From positions 1,032,501-1,096,500 of the forward strand of contig CAJZBQ010000012.1 of NCBI GenBank assembly GCA_914767885.1: a stretch of 64,000 bases of DNA. The letters run 5' to 3'. Under the pieces are notes generated by a model, which did no database searches, was not told the origin of the DNA, and was given only the letters and a program-made list of their open reading frames with translations. Positions 30,362-41,564 of the stretch are shown piece after piece. The stretch is from Blepharisma stoltei (Eukaryota; Ciliophora; Heterotrichea; Heterotrichida; Blepharismidae). The translations under genes and the position numbers were made by a program. The first letter of the stretch is position 1, and each line of letters starts with the position of its first letter.

Positions 30362-33300
30362 CTAATATCTTGCTTGATTCTCTTCTTCCCCTTCTTCTCC
30401 TTCATTTTCAGCTTTATCCATCATTGACCTTAATTCACTCACTGGGTCTGGCAACAACTTCAGCTGGCCAGAAGTTATACTTTGGTTGCACATAGGACAG
30501 GTCGGCTCAGACTCCAACGACCTGACCAACTCTGACAATATTGCAGGGAATTTACAATTTGGACATTGGCTCCATTCCTTCAAAATCATATGCTTTCCTG
30601 ATGCAACACAGTAAGGAATCGAGTTCTTGCAGCTCTCACACTCTAATTCATAATCAAAAATATAAGCATTACAAAACGGACACTGAGAAGTTGTCTCCTC
30701 TGGGTCAGCAACTTTTGGCCTTTTAATTGCTACTTTTTCAATAGGTTTCTTGTATTTTTCATCTAAATACACTCTATATTCAGGCCTAACCAGCACACAG
30801 GCCCAGTTGTAAGCAGCTTCTTTAAGCCCAGCTTTGGTGCATTCTAAGACTGTAGATGTTAGGATTTGTACAGTGTGGGCTGGGAATTGAGAAATATTCT
30901 TGCCAACTCGGTTCAAAAGTTTGGCAGCGGCTAAATGGTCTTGCAGCTTGGCGAGCCTTTTTACAATGACATAGGAGTGGACGATCATGAGCTTATTCTG
31001 CATTGCTTGAGGAACTCTTTGGCCTTCTTCTCTTAAGCGTTTTGTGGTGTCGTATAATATGGTGTGAGCTTTTTTATAGTTTCCTGCTTCCATCTCTTCA
31101 GTGGCTATAATTATTGCAGTATTTGCAGCTTCTTTAAGCCTTCCCATCACTAAATTTAGCCTAAAAATGTACTTAGGGTCCTTTGGAATCCCATCCCCCA
31201 TTTCTCCCATAAAAAAGTCATATAATTGCATAGAAATTACGTCGCTTTTGGCTCTTCCCGCCATATCTATAGCTTCATCATAATACTCCTCCCCAGCCTG
31301 CATATAAAGCTGCAAGCATTTCTGCAGATTCCCTGCTTTCTCATAATGCCTAGCAGCTAGCCAAGGCTTATCTTGTCCTTCAGCAACAAGCGCAATTTTC
31401 ACATGCTCTTCTACATTTTTATCATCTCTTTCTAGTACAATTTTTGAGTATTTTTCTATTAACTTATTGCTTTGAGCTAATACGGAAGCGTCCTGTTTTC
31501 TCTCAGCCATAATTAAAAATTCCAAGGCTTCTTCTTTTTTGCCTTTGTCAATTAAATAATCAGCCATCATAGAAGCTGCAGCTGTAGTTGGGCATTTTGT
31601 TTTTATTAAAGTTTTAGCTCTGTCTGGGTTATCAAGTGTCCCAAGATTAAGTCTTATCACGCTTTCGAAATCCCCAGCCTTTTCATAAGCTTCTTCTGCT
31701 TCTTTAAAAGAATTTTCAGCTTCTTTAGCTTTGGCCAACTGAATAAGGAGTTTTGGGGTCTTAGATTAGATTAGATTAGATTATGCACTTTATATTTATA
31801 GTCCCTACTTCGAAGTACCATGCGTTCCGCAGCGACCGCTGCAGGGTGGGCTCCCCCAAGGCTAATCTAGGCCGGCCCAAACCCCGGTTTCTTGGTAGTG
31901 GTATTTCCCTCCTGATCCGAGTAATACGGATTTTGCCAGGAACCACCATTTCCAACCTAGGCGCCAGCATTACCCAACCCTGCTTAGCTCGACCAGATCG
32001 CCCCTTTTTCAGGGACCCTTTTAACTGGAGAGACTTATGCCCTTGAGAATCTGAGTCAAGCCTCGCCTTCCCCTCTTTTCCGGATTAGCTCCGAGAAAGA
32101 ACTCGGGGCGAAGCCACCAAGTAGCCTAGGCAGGTAACTCACCCTGCACTTTCGGACACCGAGTCTGGGCCTCGGCGCTACTGGCAAAAAGAATGCGAAA
32201 AACTGCTGCCCGGGTCAAGTCCCAAATCAGTGGAAATTGGGCTGGGCCTCGCCTCGAGGCTAACTCTTCCCTTGAGTAGCTCTCTGCATCCAAAAACCAC
32301 GTCCGGTATACATAAGGACACCCGCCACGAGGGACGGGTCGCTCGTCTCCAGCCATTTTATGTATATAGTTTTAGGGTCTTAATGACGCTCATAAGTTCA
32401 AGAGCTTCTTTCCATTTTTTCAGCCTGATATATAAGCTGGCTGCTTTTTCAGGCTGTCCTCCACTTTTGTAGAGCTGAGCAGCTTCAATGTAATGCTTCA
32501 TTTGTTCACATACTTGGGCACAGTCTACTTTTAGCTGGGGATCGTTCAGTTCTAAAGCAATTTTATTGCCTCGGGTGATGTCGCCATTTCTTATGCTGGT
32601 CCTGGCCATTCCTGCGTAACTCTGCATAAGATTTTGGTTCAGCTCTTGAGAAGATAGTCCTGAGCCTTGCATGCTCTGAGCTGCTCTTTCAAATAGTCGT
32701 AAAGCTTCAGAATAATTTCCTTGGGCTTCTAATTGTAAAGCCAGCTGTTTGCTAATGATTGGTTCTTCTTCTGGAGCTACAGATCTGGCAAGCTGTAAGG
32801 CAATAATTCAGTCCTGTAGGTCATAACTCATATATATTATATGGCATGGTGAGCCAGCTCACCCTCTTAGCACCTGAAGCTGGGGAGACCGAGGAACCTT
32901 GTGTAAGGGAGGATGGCGTTCGGTAATGTGTTTCTGGCCAGGTTTTACTTGATTTGATAGAGCGCAACGTCGGATTAGGCCGACCGCAGCTCATTCCAGG
33001 TCAAGATGGAGTTTTGAGTTGGAAAGGGGTGTTCCAGCAGTAAAAGCGAGGTTCCTCCTGGCCGATCAGGAATTTTACCCAGCGCAATACTAGGCATTGC
33101 TCCTGAGCTATGAATTTCCATCTGGCTGACCGGCAACCAGAAAATTTGTTTTTTCGCTTCCTCGAAGCCAGCCCCGTTGAGTGCAGCACGGTGACCCAAA
33201 CTTTTCTACTACCGGAGAGTGTGCTCAAGCCCGCGTTCGTAGGAATAACACTTTGAAGGTTGTGCTACGATTGCTAGCAAGCAGGCGAGTAATGCTTTAT

Positions 33301-35663
33301 AGAAGGAATAAGAATTTTAGGATCCTGAAAGCGAGCTACTCTATAATCTAATGTTAACGTAGGTCACATCTCATTTCTAAAGCTAGCTTCGGCTGTGAGG
33401 ATTTCATATACAAATCTTGAGCTAAATCATGCTGATGTAAAATTAAAGCGACATTTCCAAGTAAAATCTGTTTTTCACTCTCATGCTTCATATTTTTAAT
33501 AGCATACACCATCCCTACATTTTTAGAAATCTGATAAGCGCGCTCAGCTACCTCAAGATCAAGATTTTGCAAGGCTAAATTTCCTAGCACCTCAGGGATT
33601 TTTACTCCTCCCAGCTTTTCTGCTACCAAAAAGCACTGTTGAAACCGCTTTAGCGATAAATTTTGCAAGAAAAATTTATAATGGCCTTCTGGGGTATCAC
33701 TTCTGCCTCTCCATTGGTTCAAGTACGTGTGGCTTGACAAAAAGTTTCCTTTGACATTCCCTTGTGATTCAGATAAGCAAAATAAAATTCCATTAAAAAG
33801 CAGCACCGGTTTTTGGCCTTTTTCTATAATAGTCACAGACTCCCTTAAATTCTTATCCAAATCTTCTACAGATAAAAGCTCCCTTACTGGCTCTATAGTA
33901 GCCCCATATAGTGTTACCGGACTATAAAGAAACGCCAGAACTTTTTCAGCTTCACAAATGACAAATAAATTTTGGTCAGACGTGTCCCATATCACTTTAA
34001 GCACGCTGCTTGAAAAATTGGGAATGCTGAGTCTTTTTTCATTAGCTGGGGTGTATAAAAATCCAGCCCCAGTCACGTCTTTGACAACCACTTTAGTGCC
34101 GGTTTGGCTTGGATATACAGCCGCTATTGGGGATTCCATCCTATATTCACTTACAAAATTCATATCTTCTAGCGAAAAGCATCTAATCCTATTAGAAGCG
34201 TCGCCAATAAACAAGAAACTTGGGCTCATAGCGATGCAAGCGACTTTTTCATCATTTCCTTCAGGAAACTGCTTTTCTGCTTTAGGGTCGTCGTTTTCTA
34301 TTAAATGCAGAGAACAAATCCCATCAGAAAGAGTAGCGGTCCAGGCATGGTTAATTACCATACTTTTGGCGCTGCCGCGGTAATCCCTTTTTCTTACACA
34401 GACTCCGCCGTCAATTAGGTCTTTTTTGTGGTCTCTTCATCTGTAGTACCATACACTGGCATTAATTCCTACACCTATATGGAAAGGTCCTAAGCACATA
34501 ATAGAAGGCTCAGTCTCCAAGGTAACTTTATTGATAACTCTTACCCCGCCTGAACACTCAATAACTGAAATTTCAGTCAAAGACGTCAAAAGGCCTACCA
34601 AAGTCCCAAAAGAGCTCGAAAGAGAAGGCATAATCATCAAAAAGTTCAGCAATTTCCCACCTGTGGTAGCTGCCGTCAAAATTTGTCCGTCATCAGTCCA
34701 ATACATTTTCGTAATCCTCCCATCCTCAAAAGCCAGCTCAATTTTGTCACTCCTACTTTCCTTAAAATTTGACAAAGCCAAAATCCTAATTGAATTATCC
34801 CCTGCAATAGCCACCTTCCCTAAACTTTTGCATACACAAATAGCATCGAGTGTCGTATTAAAAAGCTTCACTGAATTTATCTCATTCCCCATTTCCGCTA
34901 AATGTGTAGTTATTGCTACAACCCAGCCTTCACTAAATCCTGCTATAATCCTATCCTCACTAAACCACTCATAAGTCAAAAGCCGTCCATAATGCTGCTG
35001 AAAAGAAATTTCTATAGAGGATAAGTTATCATTTGTAAAATAAGCCAATAAACATTGGTCTTTTAGCATCATAGTTGCCATTCCTGCATTACCCCATTTT
35101 AAGTTCCAAGGTTGGGCCTTTATTTGCGAGCTCTGCATTTTGGTGTCTCCGTTCATAGTAGAAATTGTCAAAGTCTTATCGTCGCTTCCTGTTATTAAAA
35201 GATCATCTTTTGACCAGTCACCTGATATGACCTTCATTGAGTGCTTGCCGACGGTCGGGATTTTGCGCTGAGTTCCTTTGTTATAGAAGACTAGGCCTCC
35301 TTTTTCTGAGCCAATTGCGAGGACTGGCTGAACCTTGCTCCATTTGATGAAACTCGGACGGTCATTTGACCCGATTTCTAGCTGGGTGTAATTGCGGGTG
35401 TTTATATTTCAGACGAGGACGTAGGTGAGGCCTTCTTGGAGAATTGCAACTGCTTCTCCATCTTTGTCCCAGTCAAGTTCCTTTAGTGGGCGGTTCTCAG
35501 GGAGGGAAAGCTCAGTGTATTTTTTGCCTTGGCGGTCAAGAATATGCACAATTCCACTGCTGCCACATACTGCAACTAGAGAGTCTGAACGCTGCCAGGC
35601 GAATAACAATTCTCCTTGTCCAAGCCAGTCTGAGCCTATTGAAAAGACTGCTTTGTTTGCCAT
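30362..35663 (-). CDS. IFT144: IFT144/WDR19, intraflagellar transport complex A subunit, with two SINE-derived IESs
   Basis: Subunit of IFT-A, needed for retrograde transport in cilia. After deleting 31762-32380 (619 bp) and 32817-33359 (543 bp) the gene is exactly 1380 codons, 1379 residues against about 1340 in animals. The N-terminal half holds WD40 propellers (M-A-N-K-A-V-F-S-I..., G-D-W-S-K-D-D-L-L-I-T-G-S-D-D-K-T). TPR-like helical repeats follow, with the near-invariant A-L-E-M-R-C-D-L-Q-D-W-I-I-A-L-Q-L-A, P-K-L-L-I-Q-L-A-K-A-K-E-A, and a C-terminal zinc module (C-P-F-C, C-x-x-C-K-N-S-I-P-Y-C-V-A-S-G-K-H, C-P-N-C-K-F-P-A, C-P-M-C). Both invariant junction motifs exist only after excision. 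Several UGA are Trp. No small introns. Confidence 0.95.
31762..32380. other. IES in IFT144 (619 bp) consisting of a family B SINE-like element
   Basis: TA at 31762-31763 and 32381-32382, at the same position of the duplicated AGTTTT(G/A)GGGTCTTA (31749-31763, 32368-32382). Deletion yields M-S-V-I-K-T-P-K-L-L-I-Q-L-A-K-A-K-E, matching the conserved IFT144 segment. Confidence 0.95.
31764..32367 (-). mobile_element. SINE-like family B copy inside IFT144
   Basis: Same strand as the gene. 5' head TACATAAAATGGCTGGAGAC, GC-rich body, 3' tail (TAATC)n with four units. The 15-bp target duplication has one mismatch. It shares GCGACCCGTCC, TCTCCAGTTAAAAGGGTCC and GAAGTAGGGAC blocks with the copy at 38447-39084. 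No coding potential. Confidence 0.92.
32817..33359. other. IES in IFT144 (543 bp) consisting of a family A SINE-like element
   Basis: TA at 32817-32818 and 33360-33361, both at base 2 of the duplicated GTAGGTCA(T/C)A(A/T)CTCAT. Deletion restores A-L-E-M-R-C-D-L-Q-D-W-I-I-A-L-Q-L-A, a near-invariant IFT144 motif. Confidence 0.95.
32832..33358 (+). mobile_element. SINE-like family A copy inside IFT144
   Basis: Antisense to IFT144 and opposite to the family B copy 450 bp away. 5' head ATATATTATATGGCATGG, body with GGTAATGTGTTTCTGGCCAG and GACCGCAGCTCATTCC, 3' end CTCTATAATCTAATGTTAAC. 16-bp target duplication with two mismatches. Confidence 0.92.
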
Positions 35664-35847
35664 TTTATTTAAATTTTCCGAAAAGTGAAATTCAATAACT
35701 GACTTTGGGAAGAGGAATTGAAAAATTAAGATAAATACATGAATGCTTAACTATTGTTACGAGGGTTCATATTTATATGCTGAAAAGAGTCCATCGGAGA
35801 AAAAGGCGGAAGTGTATAAGATTGTAAGCTGGATGCTCTCAGCTGCC
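35664..35847. other. Spacer between IFT144 ATG and MYB 3' end
   Basis: 184 bp, no feature recognised; presumably the IFT144 promoter. Confidence 0.4.
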
Positions 35848-36912
35848 TTAACTCGTTTTATCAAAAATATTTTTATAAATAATTTTTAAAAAAATAATTT
35901 TTTGATTTATTGTATTTTTTGTATAGAGTAAGAAATCCATGCTGATTTCTGATTTCCACCCTGATGAAGAATCATACTTTTTAAGGCTTTGAAGTGAATC
36001 AGATCGCTGAATTTCTTGGCCTATTTCTTGTACGCCTCCTAAAGAATCCCCTCTTTGTAGCGTCCCATCAAACACCTCAGGGTTATCCCAGTTGCAAATC
36101 GGAAAATCTTCAGGAAATTTAAGCATGTTATTTTTCTTGAAATTATACTCAGTCTGATAATTAGCCAAATTAAAAATTGGCATGGATGGCTCAATCTTAA
36201 TATCGTCCTGCTTGATTTCTTCTGGCTGATATAACGGTGGACAAATAATACTTGATTTTTCTTTAGGCTCTTCATATAGAGAACATAGAATATTTGGTGT
36301 TTCGTCCTGAATATTTTCATCTTTTAAAGGCACTTCAGCTTGATTTTTAATGGGAGGAGATTTTAAAGGCTCTTTGTTATTAGGTAAAGGCTTTGTTTTT
36401 TTGTCTTCAGATTTGCGGACTGTACTTGTTTCCTTTGGGATTTCAGAACTAGTTGCTAATATCGCATAGTAAGCTGGATTTTGCAAAATTTGTTTGACTT
36501 TGCCTAAAATCCTCTCATTTGGTGGCCTTTTTTTATTGTATCGGCGAAGGTTTTTGCGGACTGTGCTGTAGAATTGGTTTTTAATTGAGTTGTCTGATCT
36601 TCCAGGAAGATATCTTGCAATTTCAGACCATTTGTTACCGTAGATTTGTTGGTACTCAAATAAAATCTTTTCTTCTTCTTTTGTCCAAGCTTCTTTGTTT
36701 ATTACTGGGTTGATGTGGTTGTGCCATCTTTCTCTGCATTGTTTTGCAGTTCTAAGTAATTATTACCTTCCCTTTACCTTATGACGCTCTTGTAAATTCT
36801 GGGCTATCAAAATCCAGTTCTTATCACCGAATTCCTCCACAAGCTCCCTAATCCATTTGTCTTCCTATATGAAAATCACCTCTTCGTTCCAAATTTTTCC
36901 TTTTCGCATCAT
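35848..36912 (-). CDS. Two-repeat (R2R3-like) MYB transcription factor with two 15-nt introns
   Basis: 344 residues after splicing 36865-36879 and 36752-36766. Repeat 1: W-N-E-E-E-D-K-W-I-R-E-L-V-E-E-F-G-D-K-N-W-I-L-I-A-Q-N-L...R-T-A-K-Q-C-R-E-R-W. Repeat 2: W-T-K-E-E-E-K-I-L-F-E-Y-Q-Q-I-Y-G-N-K-W-S-E-I-A-R-Y-L-P-G-R-S-D-N-S-I-K-N-Q-F-Y. These hold the regularly spaced Trp residues and the recognition helices of DNA-binding MYB. The remaining 220 residues are disordered and acidic/Ser-rich. The start is one of two adjacent Met codons, giving M-R-K-G-K-I-W. Target genes unknown. Confidence 0.9.
36752..36766 (-). other. 15-nt intron in MYB gene
   Basis: GTAATAATTACTTAG on the minus strand. Splicing joins V-K-G-R to T-A-K-Q-C-R-E-R-W inside MYB repeat 1. 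Confidence 0.88.
36865..36879 (-). other. 15-nt intron in MYB gene
   Basis: GTGATTTTCATATAG on the minus strand. Splicing joins W-N-E-E to E-D-K-W-I-R, the start of MYB repeat 1. Confidence 0.88.
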
Positions 36913-37327
36913 TTTTTTGTATACTAAAGATATTATTTTCTGACTATTATTTACTCATTAAATTAACCTGAATATGTGCAGCATAATGGTAATAGGAATT
37001 CTTAGAAATAGGATAAAAAATTACATTTAAATAAAAACAACAAAGTAATCGTCTTGCACTTTCTAAGTAATCTTATTTAAAACATGAAGTATAATCATTC
37101 ATGCTATGAGCTTCCTAATATTTATCAAACAATGATCTTGAGGATGTTATAGATATTCAAATTTTCAGAGAAATGATATTATTCACTTACCATTTTTTAT
37201 GAATATGCTAATTTTTGTCTTGATATTAAATAATTAATACTCATTTAAAAGCTGCATAATATATAATAAATAAATTTTAATTATACTCATAAATAATTTC
37301 TATAGAGTACTCAGAAAGATTAATTAT
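36913..37327. other. AT-rich intergenic region
   Basis: About 415 bp, no open frame or repeat recognised. Confidence 0.5.
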
Positions 37328-38404
37328 CTAATTCAATGCAATATTTCCTGTCAGCTTTTCCTCTTCTTTCTTTTTTCTCTCTTCATGCATAACTTTAGCA
37401 GTATCCCCAGTTCTGCTCTCCTTCGTCACCATTTGTCTCTTCCTTGGCTTACCTTCATCCATATCAATCATTTTTCTTCTTATCAAGGAATCAAACCTAT
37501 CTTCAGTCACGTTTCCTTTCACACTAACTTTTCTTAAATTACTAGGCAGATCAACAACCCCAATTGTTTCAGGAAGCTCATATCGGAACTTCCCCATTCT
37601 TATTTTCGGAGCTTTTTCTCCTCTCATTTCTAGCTCCTCCCTCAGTCTTTTTTGCAATTCAAACTCCTCTTTGCTTTGTTTTCGGATTTTCTCCTCTTTT
37701 TTAATTTCTCCCATAATCTGTGGTAGTTGATCTATCTGTTTTTTAAATTTCCTTTCGTCAGCTTGGATTTTTTTCAGCTTCTCTTTAAGTTTTCCACGCA
37801 TTTTTACGTTTTTTTCTGTGTTTGTCAAAAATTTCTCTTTTACAGGAGGATTTTTAATGAAATTTGCAGGGGTGTCGTCTTCTTCTTCACTTTCTACTGG
37901 GCTTGGTAAATCATCAACTACCTTGTAGCTATTAAGGATTTCATTGACTTTTTGCTTTTTTGCTTCTGCATTTTCCTCTTCTTCAATGATTTTTTCCAGT
38001 AAATCGTTATGCTCTTCTTTTGAAGGCAGGTAACTTTGCCCAGGGTGTGGGGCCAATACTGCAGGAATGTGTGTTTTTTTGGTTTCTGGAGCTGTGGCTT
38101 GTGTGTCGTCGTTCCATAAATCGTAAAGATTTTCTTCTTTTTGTGGCTTGGATTTTGAAGGCTTTAGTTTTTCAAGCCTCCTTTTTTCGCCTTTAGTGAA
38201 GCTGCGGATTTCTTTATCTTTTGCGAATTTTTCTGGGTATTGAGGAGCTAATTTCTTTTGGATGGAATCGTCACCTTTTTTATCGATCATGAAGAGGTCT
38301 TTTGGGATTTTGGGTTTTGTGGTTTCTTCTTGAAGGTTTTCTATGCTTGTGGCTTCTGCTTTCTTTTTGTTAAGTTTGATCTTTTTAACCATATTAATTA
38401 TCAT
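37328..38404 (-). CDS. NOP53: NOP53 ribosome biogenesis factor
   Basis: Nucleolar 60S biogenesis factor that docks the exosome helicase Mtr4 on pre-ribosomes. 358 residues (354 if the second Met, four codons on, is used). Lys/Glu-rich throughout. Family marks: A-P-H-P-G-Q-S-Y-L-P-S-x-x-x-H-x-x-L-L, and a C-terminal I-R-M-G-K-F-R-Y-E-L-P-E with L-P-S-N-L-R-K-V-S and R-F-D-S-L-I-R-R-K-M-I, as in Nop53/GLTSCR2. No intron, IES or UGA codon. A SINE-like insertion starts about 30 bp upstream of the ATG. Confidence 0.9.
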   Translation of the reverse strand: MIINMVKKIKLNKKKAEATSIENLQEETTKPKIPKDLFMIDKKGDDSIQKKLAPQYPEKFAKDKEIRSFTKGEKRRLEKLKPSKSKPQKEENLYDLWNDDTQATAPETKKTHIPAVLAPHPGQSYLPSKEEHNDLLEKIIEEEENAEAKKQKVNEILNSYKVVDDLPSPVESEEEDDTPANFIKNPPVKEKFLTNTEKNVKMRGKLKEKLKKIQADERKFKKQIDQLPQIMGEIKKEEKIRKQSKEEFELQKRLREELEMRGEKAPKIRMGKFRYELPETIGVVDLPSNLRKVSVKGNVTEDRFDSLIRRKMIDMDEGKPRKRQMVTKESRTGDTAKVMHEERKKKEEEKLTGNIALN

Positions 38405-38446
38405 GGATTTAGAATTAGCCTAATTGATCTTAATTATTGGGATATA

Positions 38447-39084
38447 TACATAAAATGGCGTATGACGTCCGACCCGTCCTCCCAGTGACGGTAACCCATG
38501 TATATCCGGGCATGGTTTTCAGGAGAAGCGACTTAGCCCAGCAATATCTGGACCCTGGTGGCGACCAGGGGAGAACACAGACCCGCTGATCGTGGCCAGA
38601 TCCTAGGGCAGTTAGGAGCATCTTCTTTTTCCAGCAGCGCCCAAGCCAGTGGGTGCCCGAAATGGAGCAGGGCGACTTACCTGCTCAAGCTGCTACTGTG
38701 GTCTGCCCCGAATCGCGGAAGCGATTGAGTTTTTCTCAAGCGGATAAGCTGGGAAAAAGGGAGGCAGATTAGACAACAAGGCGGTCTCTCCAGTTAAAAG
38801 GGTCCTTGAAAGAAGGACGGCCTGGCCAACCGGAGACAGAGACTGGCGTAAACTCGGGGCGGAAGGCTGAGTTGGAAATGGTGGTGCCCGGCGACGGTCG
38901 GCTGACGACCCAATAGGGCAACCCACTACCGAGAAACCAGGGGTTTCGGCCTGGGCTCAGAGAACCAGTGATGGAAGTCCATCCTTTTCGCTCGTGCCAG
39001 CACGGCTCCTCAAGGGGCGCGGAGGAATGTCACGCTTGGAAGTAGGGACCTTAAATACATATCGTTAATTATTATTATTATTTA
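38447..39084 (+). mobile_element. SINE-like family B copy upstream of NOP53
   Basis: Perfect 16-bp target duplication TAATTATTGGGATATA at 38431-38446 and 39085-39100. 5' head TACATAAAATGGCGTATGAC, GC-rich body, 3' end GAAGTAGGGACC then (ATT)n. Related to the IFT144 copy at 31764-32367. It lies in the NOP53 5' region and is divergent from the gene. Confidence 0.92.
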
Positions 39085-39238
39085 TAATTATTGGGATATA
39101 AATTCATTATTTTTCGATGCGATTATTATATTTTATGATTTATTAACGCTAAAGGGTATATATATTGACTATTTAAGGAAAATATGTCTATATCTTTACT
39201 ATTTAAGAGTTATTAACAAAAATCACATAAAGAACGAC

Positions 39239-39954
39239 TTAATTGGCTACTAATCTATCAGCAGATAGCCTTCTAATTCTGTTATAATAAGAAATCGACG
39301 CACATAGAAGTGACAATATCGCTACCACAAGGTCATCGATACTTCCTATAGGCCCAACTTCAGCTTCATTTATTATATCTTCAGGTAGCATTACATAAAC
39401 TACACAAAACGCCACAAGTAAAATAACTTTCCAAAACCTGAAAATCCTCAAAAAATCCCCACTTATAATAAACCTTAATAGCAGCGTTGGAGCCTCTACA
39501 ATGGTTTGCCAGATCGTCCTTGGATAGCGATCTGAATTGAATGTATTATACTAAATCATCCATTTTTCTTATGAAAAAATATTTTTTCAGGCTAAAATTA
39601 GGCTTATATACCTATAAATAAGTAAAATGTCCAATAAATAATAATTTCTTTCATTAGTTCTTTTGTTTCTTCTGTTTCTTGAAAATCAGGGAAAAGCAAA
39701 TGAACTGATGTTCTGCAAGCTGGGCATGACAAAGATCTGTCGTGCTTCCAGACTTGTATAATGCATTGACCACAATATTCATGTCCGCATGAAGTTTGAA
39801 CTGGATTATTTACACGATCTAAGCAGAGTAAGCACTCATCACTTCTGTATACTCTTTCAGGCCTTCGGGGATCAACAATAATTTTTGGTTTGAGAAGGTA
39901 AGAAGCTACAAAAATGAAAATCACGACAATTGCAGCGGCTACGTAATGATGCAT
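39239..39954 (-). CDS. RNF170: RNF170-type RING E3 ligase with DUF1232, one IES
   Basis: ER membrane RING E3 (in animals acts on IP3 receptors). 209 residues after deleting 39549-39634. An N-terminal membrane segment (A-A-A-I-V-V-I-F-I-F-V-A-S-Y-L-L) is followed by a C3HC4 RING: C-L-L-C-L-D, C-G-H-E-Y-C-G-Q-C, C-P-A-C-R. The restored stretch E-I-I-I-Y-N-T-F-N-S-D-R-Y-P-R-T-I-W leads to the DUF1232 membrane region (I-I-L-L-V-A-F-C-V-V-Y-V-M-L-P-E-D-I-I-N-E-A; I-D-D-L-V-V-A). The order RING then DUF1232 is diagnostic of RNF170. Confidence 0.9.
39549..39634. other. IES in RNF170 (86 bp, TA-bounded)
   Basis: TA at 39549-39550 and 39635-39636. Deletion joins I-I-I-Y to N-T-F-N-S-D-R and merges the RING and DUF1232 halves into one frame. 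The interior contains UAA and UAG stops. The shortest well-defined IES here. Confidence 0.85.
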
Positions 39955-41006
39955 ATTTTTTATTAATGTTTAACAAAATATGAGGGGTTAATTGTAATTC
40001 AAAATAGCATATGATTCAAGCTAAATTTTGGAAAAGGTGTGAATTCAAGCGAATTATTTTGTACTAATTAATAAATGACTGAATTTTCAGACTTGAATCT
40101 AATTATTGAGCTTATCGATAGCAGAGCTGGACAAAATTATTGTTTCTGCTTAAAGAATTTATTTTTCAAAAGCTATTAAAGGTTTTATATTGTTTTTAAA
40201 CAAATTTAAGATAATGTTATGCTGCTGATATCTTTCATTTAAAACATCAATTAGAAATTAGGGATGAGCAAGTAAATTTATCAAGCAGCTCTAAATAATT
40301 GAAACTTAAATTTACACAAGGCCTTTTTGAAAGATTTAGGTATAAACACATTTTAATTCCAATTTTGTATAGGACTTTCAGTTTATAGAATATAAGATTT
40401 CTGGATGGAAATTTAGAAAAGCTTTGACTAGCTTAAAAAAGCCAATTAAAATTATTTCACATGAGAATTCAAAATAAATAATCAAATTTATAAATTTTTA
40501 TAGATACAATAATTATTAAATGCGGAAGAAGCTAAAAGCTACCAAAAATATTTAACTTGAATTTTAGAGATATGATTGCGAAGGGTTGATTATTGATACC
40601 AATAAAGGATTTGGCTTTTTATGTTTGAGCCTGTGGCTATATTAGTAGCCTTATTATATTCTGCTCAAATTGATCTATATAGCTCAAAAAAATTTTTGTC
40701 AAAGATGTAAATTGATTTTGCTGAAATGCAAACATTTGGTAAGAATATTTTTATTGCAGTAGATTTATTAAATATTTATATAGTGCCTGTGCAAAAGCAT
40801 CCTATTATTATCATTACTATGGCTAGAGTTTTTTGATTTAAGAATAGTCATAAATTCCTTAAATTGTTTTTCAAGAATTCTGTCTTTCTTGATGCAATAA
40901 TAAACTATTTGAACCACAAAAATTGTATTAAAAAAATATTAAATTATCCAGACCAAATATTTGATAAAACAGTTCACTACTTGATAGCAATTTTTATGTC
41001 ATCATT
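39955..41006. other. Gene-free AT-rich region of about 1 kb
   Basis: No open frame above background on either strand, no repeat family recognised. Ends at the target duplication of the next SINE-like copy. Confidence 0.5.
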
Positions 41007-41536
41007 TATGTATGCACATTAAAGTGGTGTTAGATCTAACCCGTCCTTATGATATTTAGCCGGAAGGCTTATTGAAAGTCCAGGGATATTGTGAAAAGAG
41101 AAGATAGCGTTTATAAATATATATCCGGCCCAGACTTTGGCAACTTAGATGGAGCGCAATGATGGCTAGCCGGCACATGCTCGCATCATGAGTGTTTTTT
41201 GCCTCACGAGCAATGGGATTCAGAGTATGGGAGGGGAGCCCTGCAGAGTCATTATTTAGTTCTTTGCCAATTGAAATTTTCGCGAGGTGTTGCGTCCTGG
41301 GCTATGAGTTTCCATTTTAGTCAACAATGGCCAGAGTTTCTTGAAGGCAATTTCGTTGAGTGCGGAATGCTGATCCAGTGCTCTTGGTCTCAGGTGAGAA
41401 TATTAGCCCTTGCCTGTAATGAATAGCATAGTAGAATGCCATGCTCGACTGACAAGCAATTGATGAGCATAGACGCTAATGACTGCTTTCAGGCATACAG
41501 GATACTTATCGATAAGTAATATAAGTTAAAATTAAG
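41007..41536 (+). mobile_element. SINE-like family A copy, diverged
   Basis: Short target duplication GTCATCATT (40998-41006, 41537-41545). Shares CCCGTCC-, GGAGCGCAATGATGGCTAGCCGGC and TCATTTTAGTCAAC-type blocks with family A, but is more decayed and AT-richer. Tail AGTAATATAAGTTAAAATTAAG. Confidence 0.75.
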
Positions 41537-41564
41537 GTCATCATTCACTGGAAAATAAATATAA

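Noticed and set aside
31776-32360. Open frames on both strands within the SINE-like blocks (also at 12784, 14047, 15596, 32230, 38693, 55753)
   Set aside because: They arise from GC-rich, stop-poor noncoding repeats; the frames differ among copies and show no shared protein.
31762-33359. Exon interruptions as ordinary long introns
   Set aside because: They lack GT...AG at the frame-restoring points, whereas the real introns here are 15-16 nt. Edges coincide with TA and, for four of them, with target duplications.
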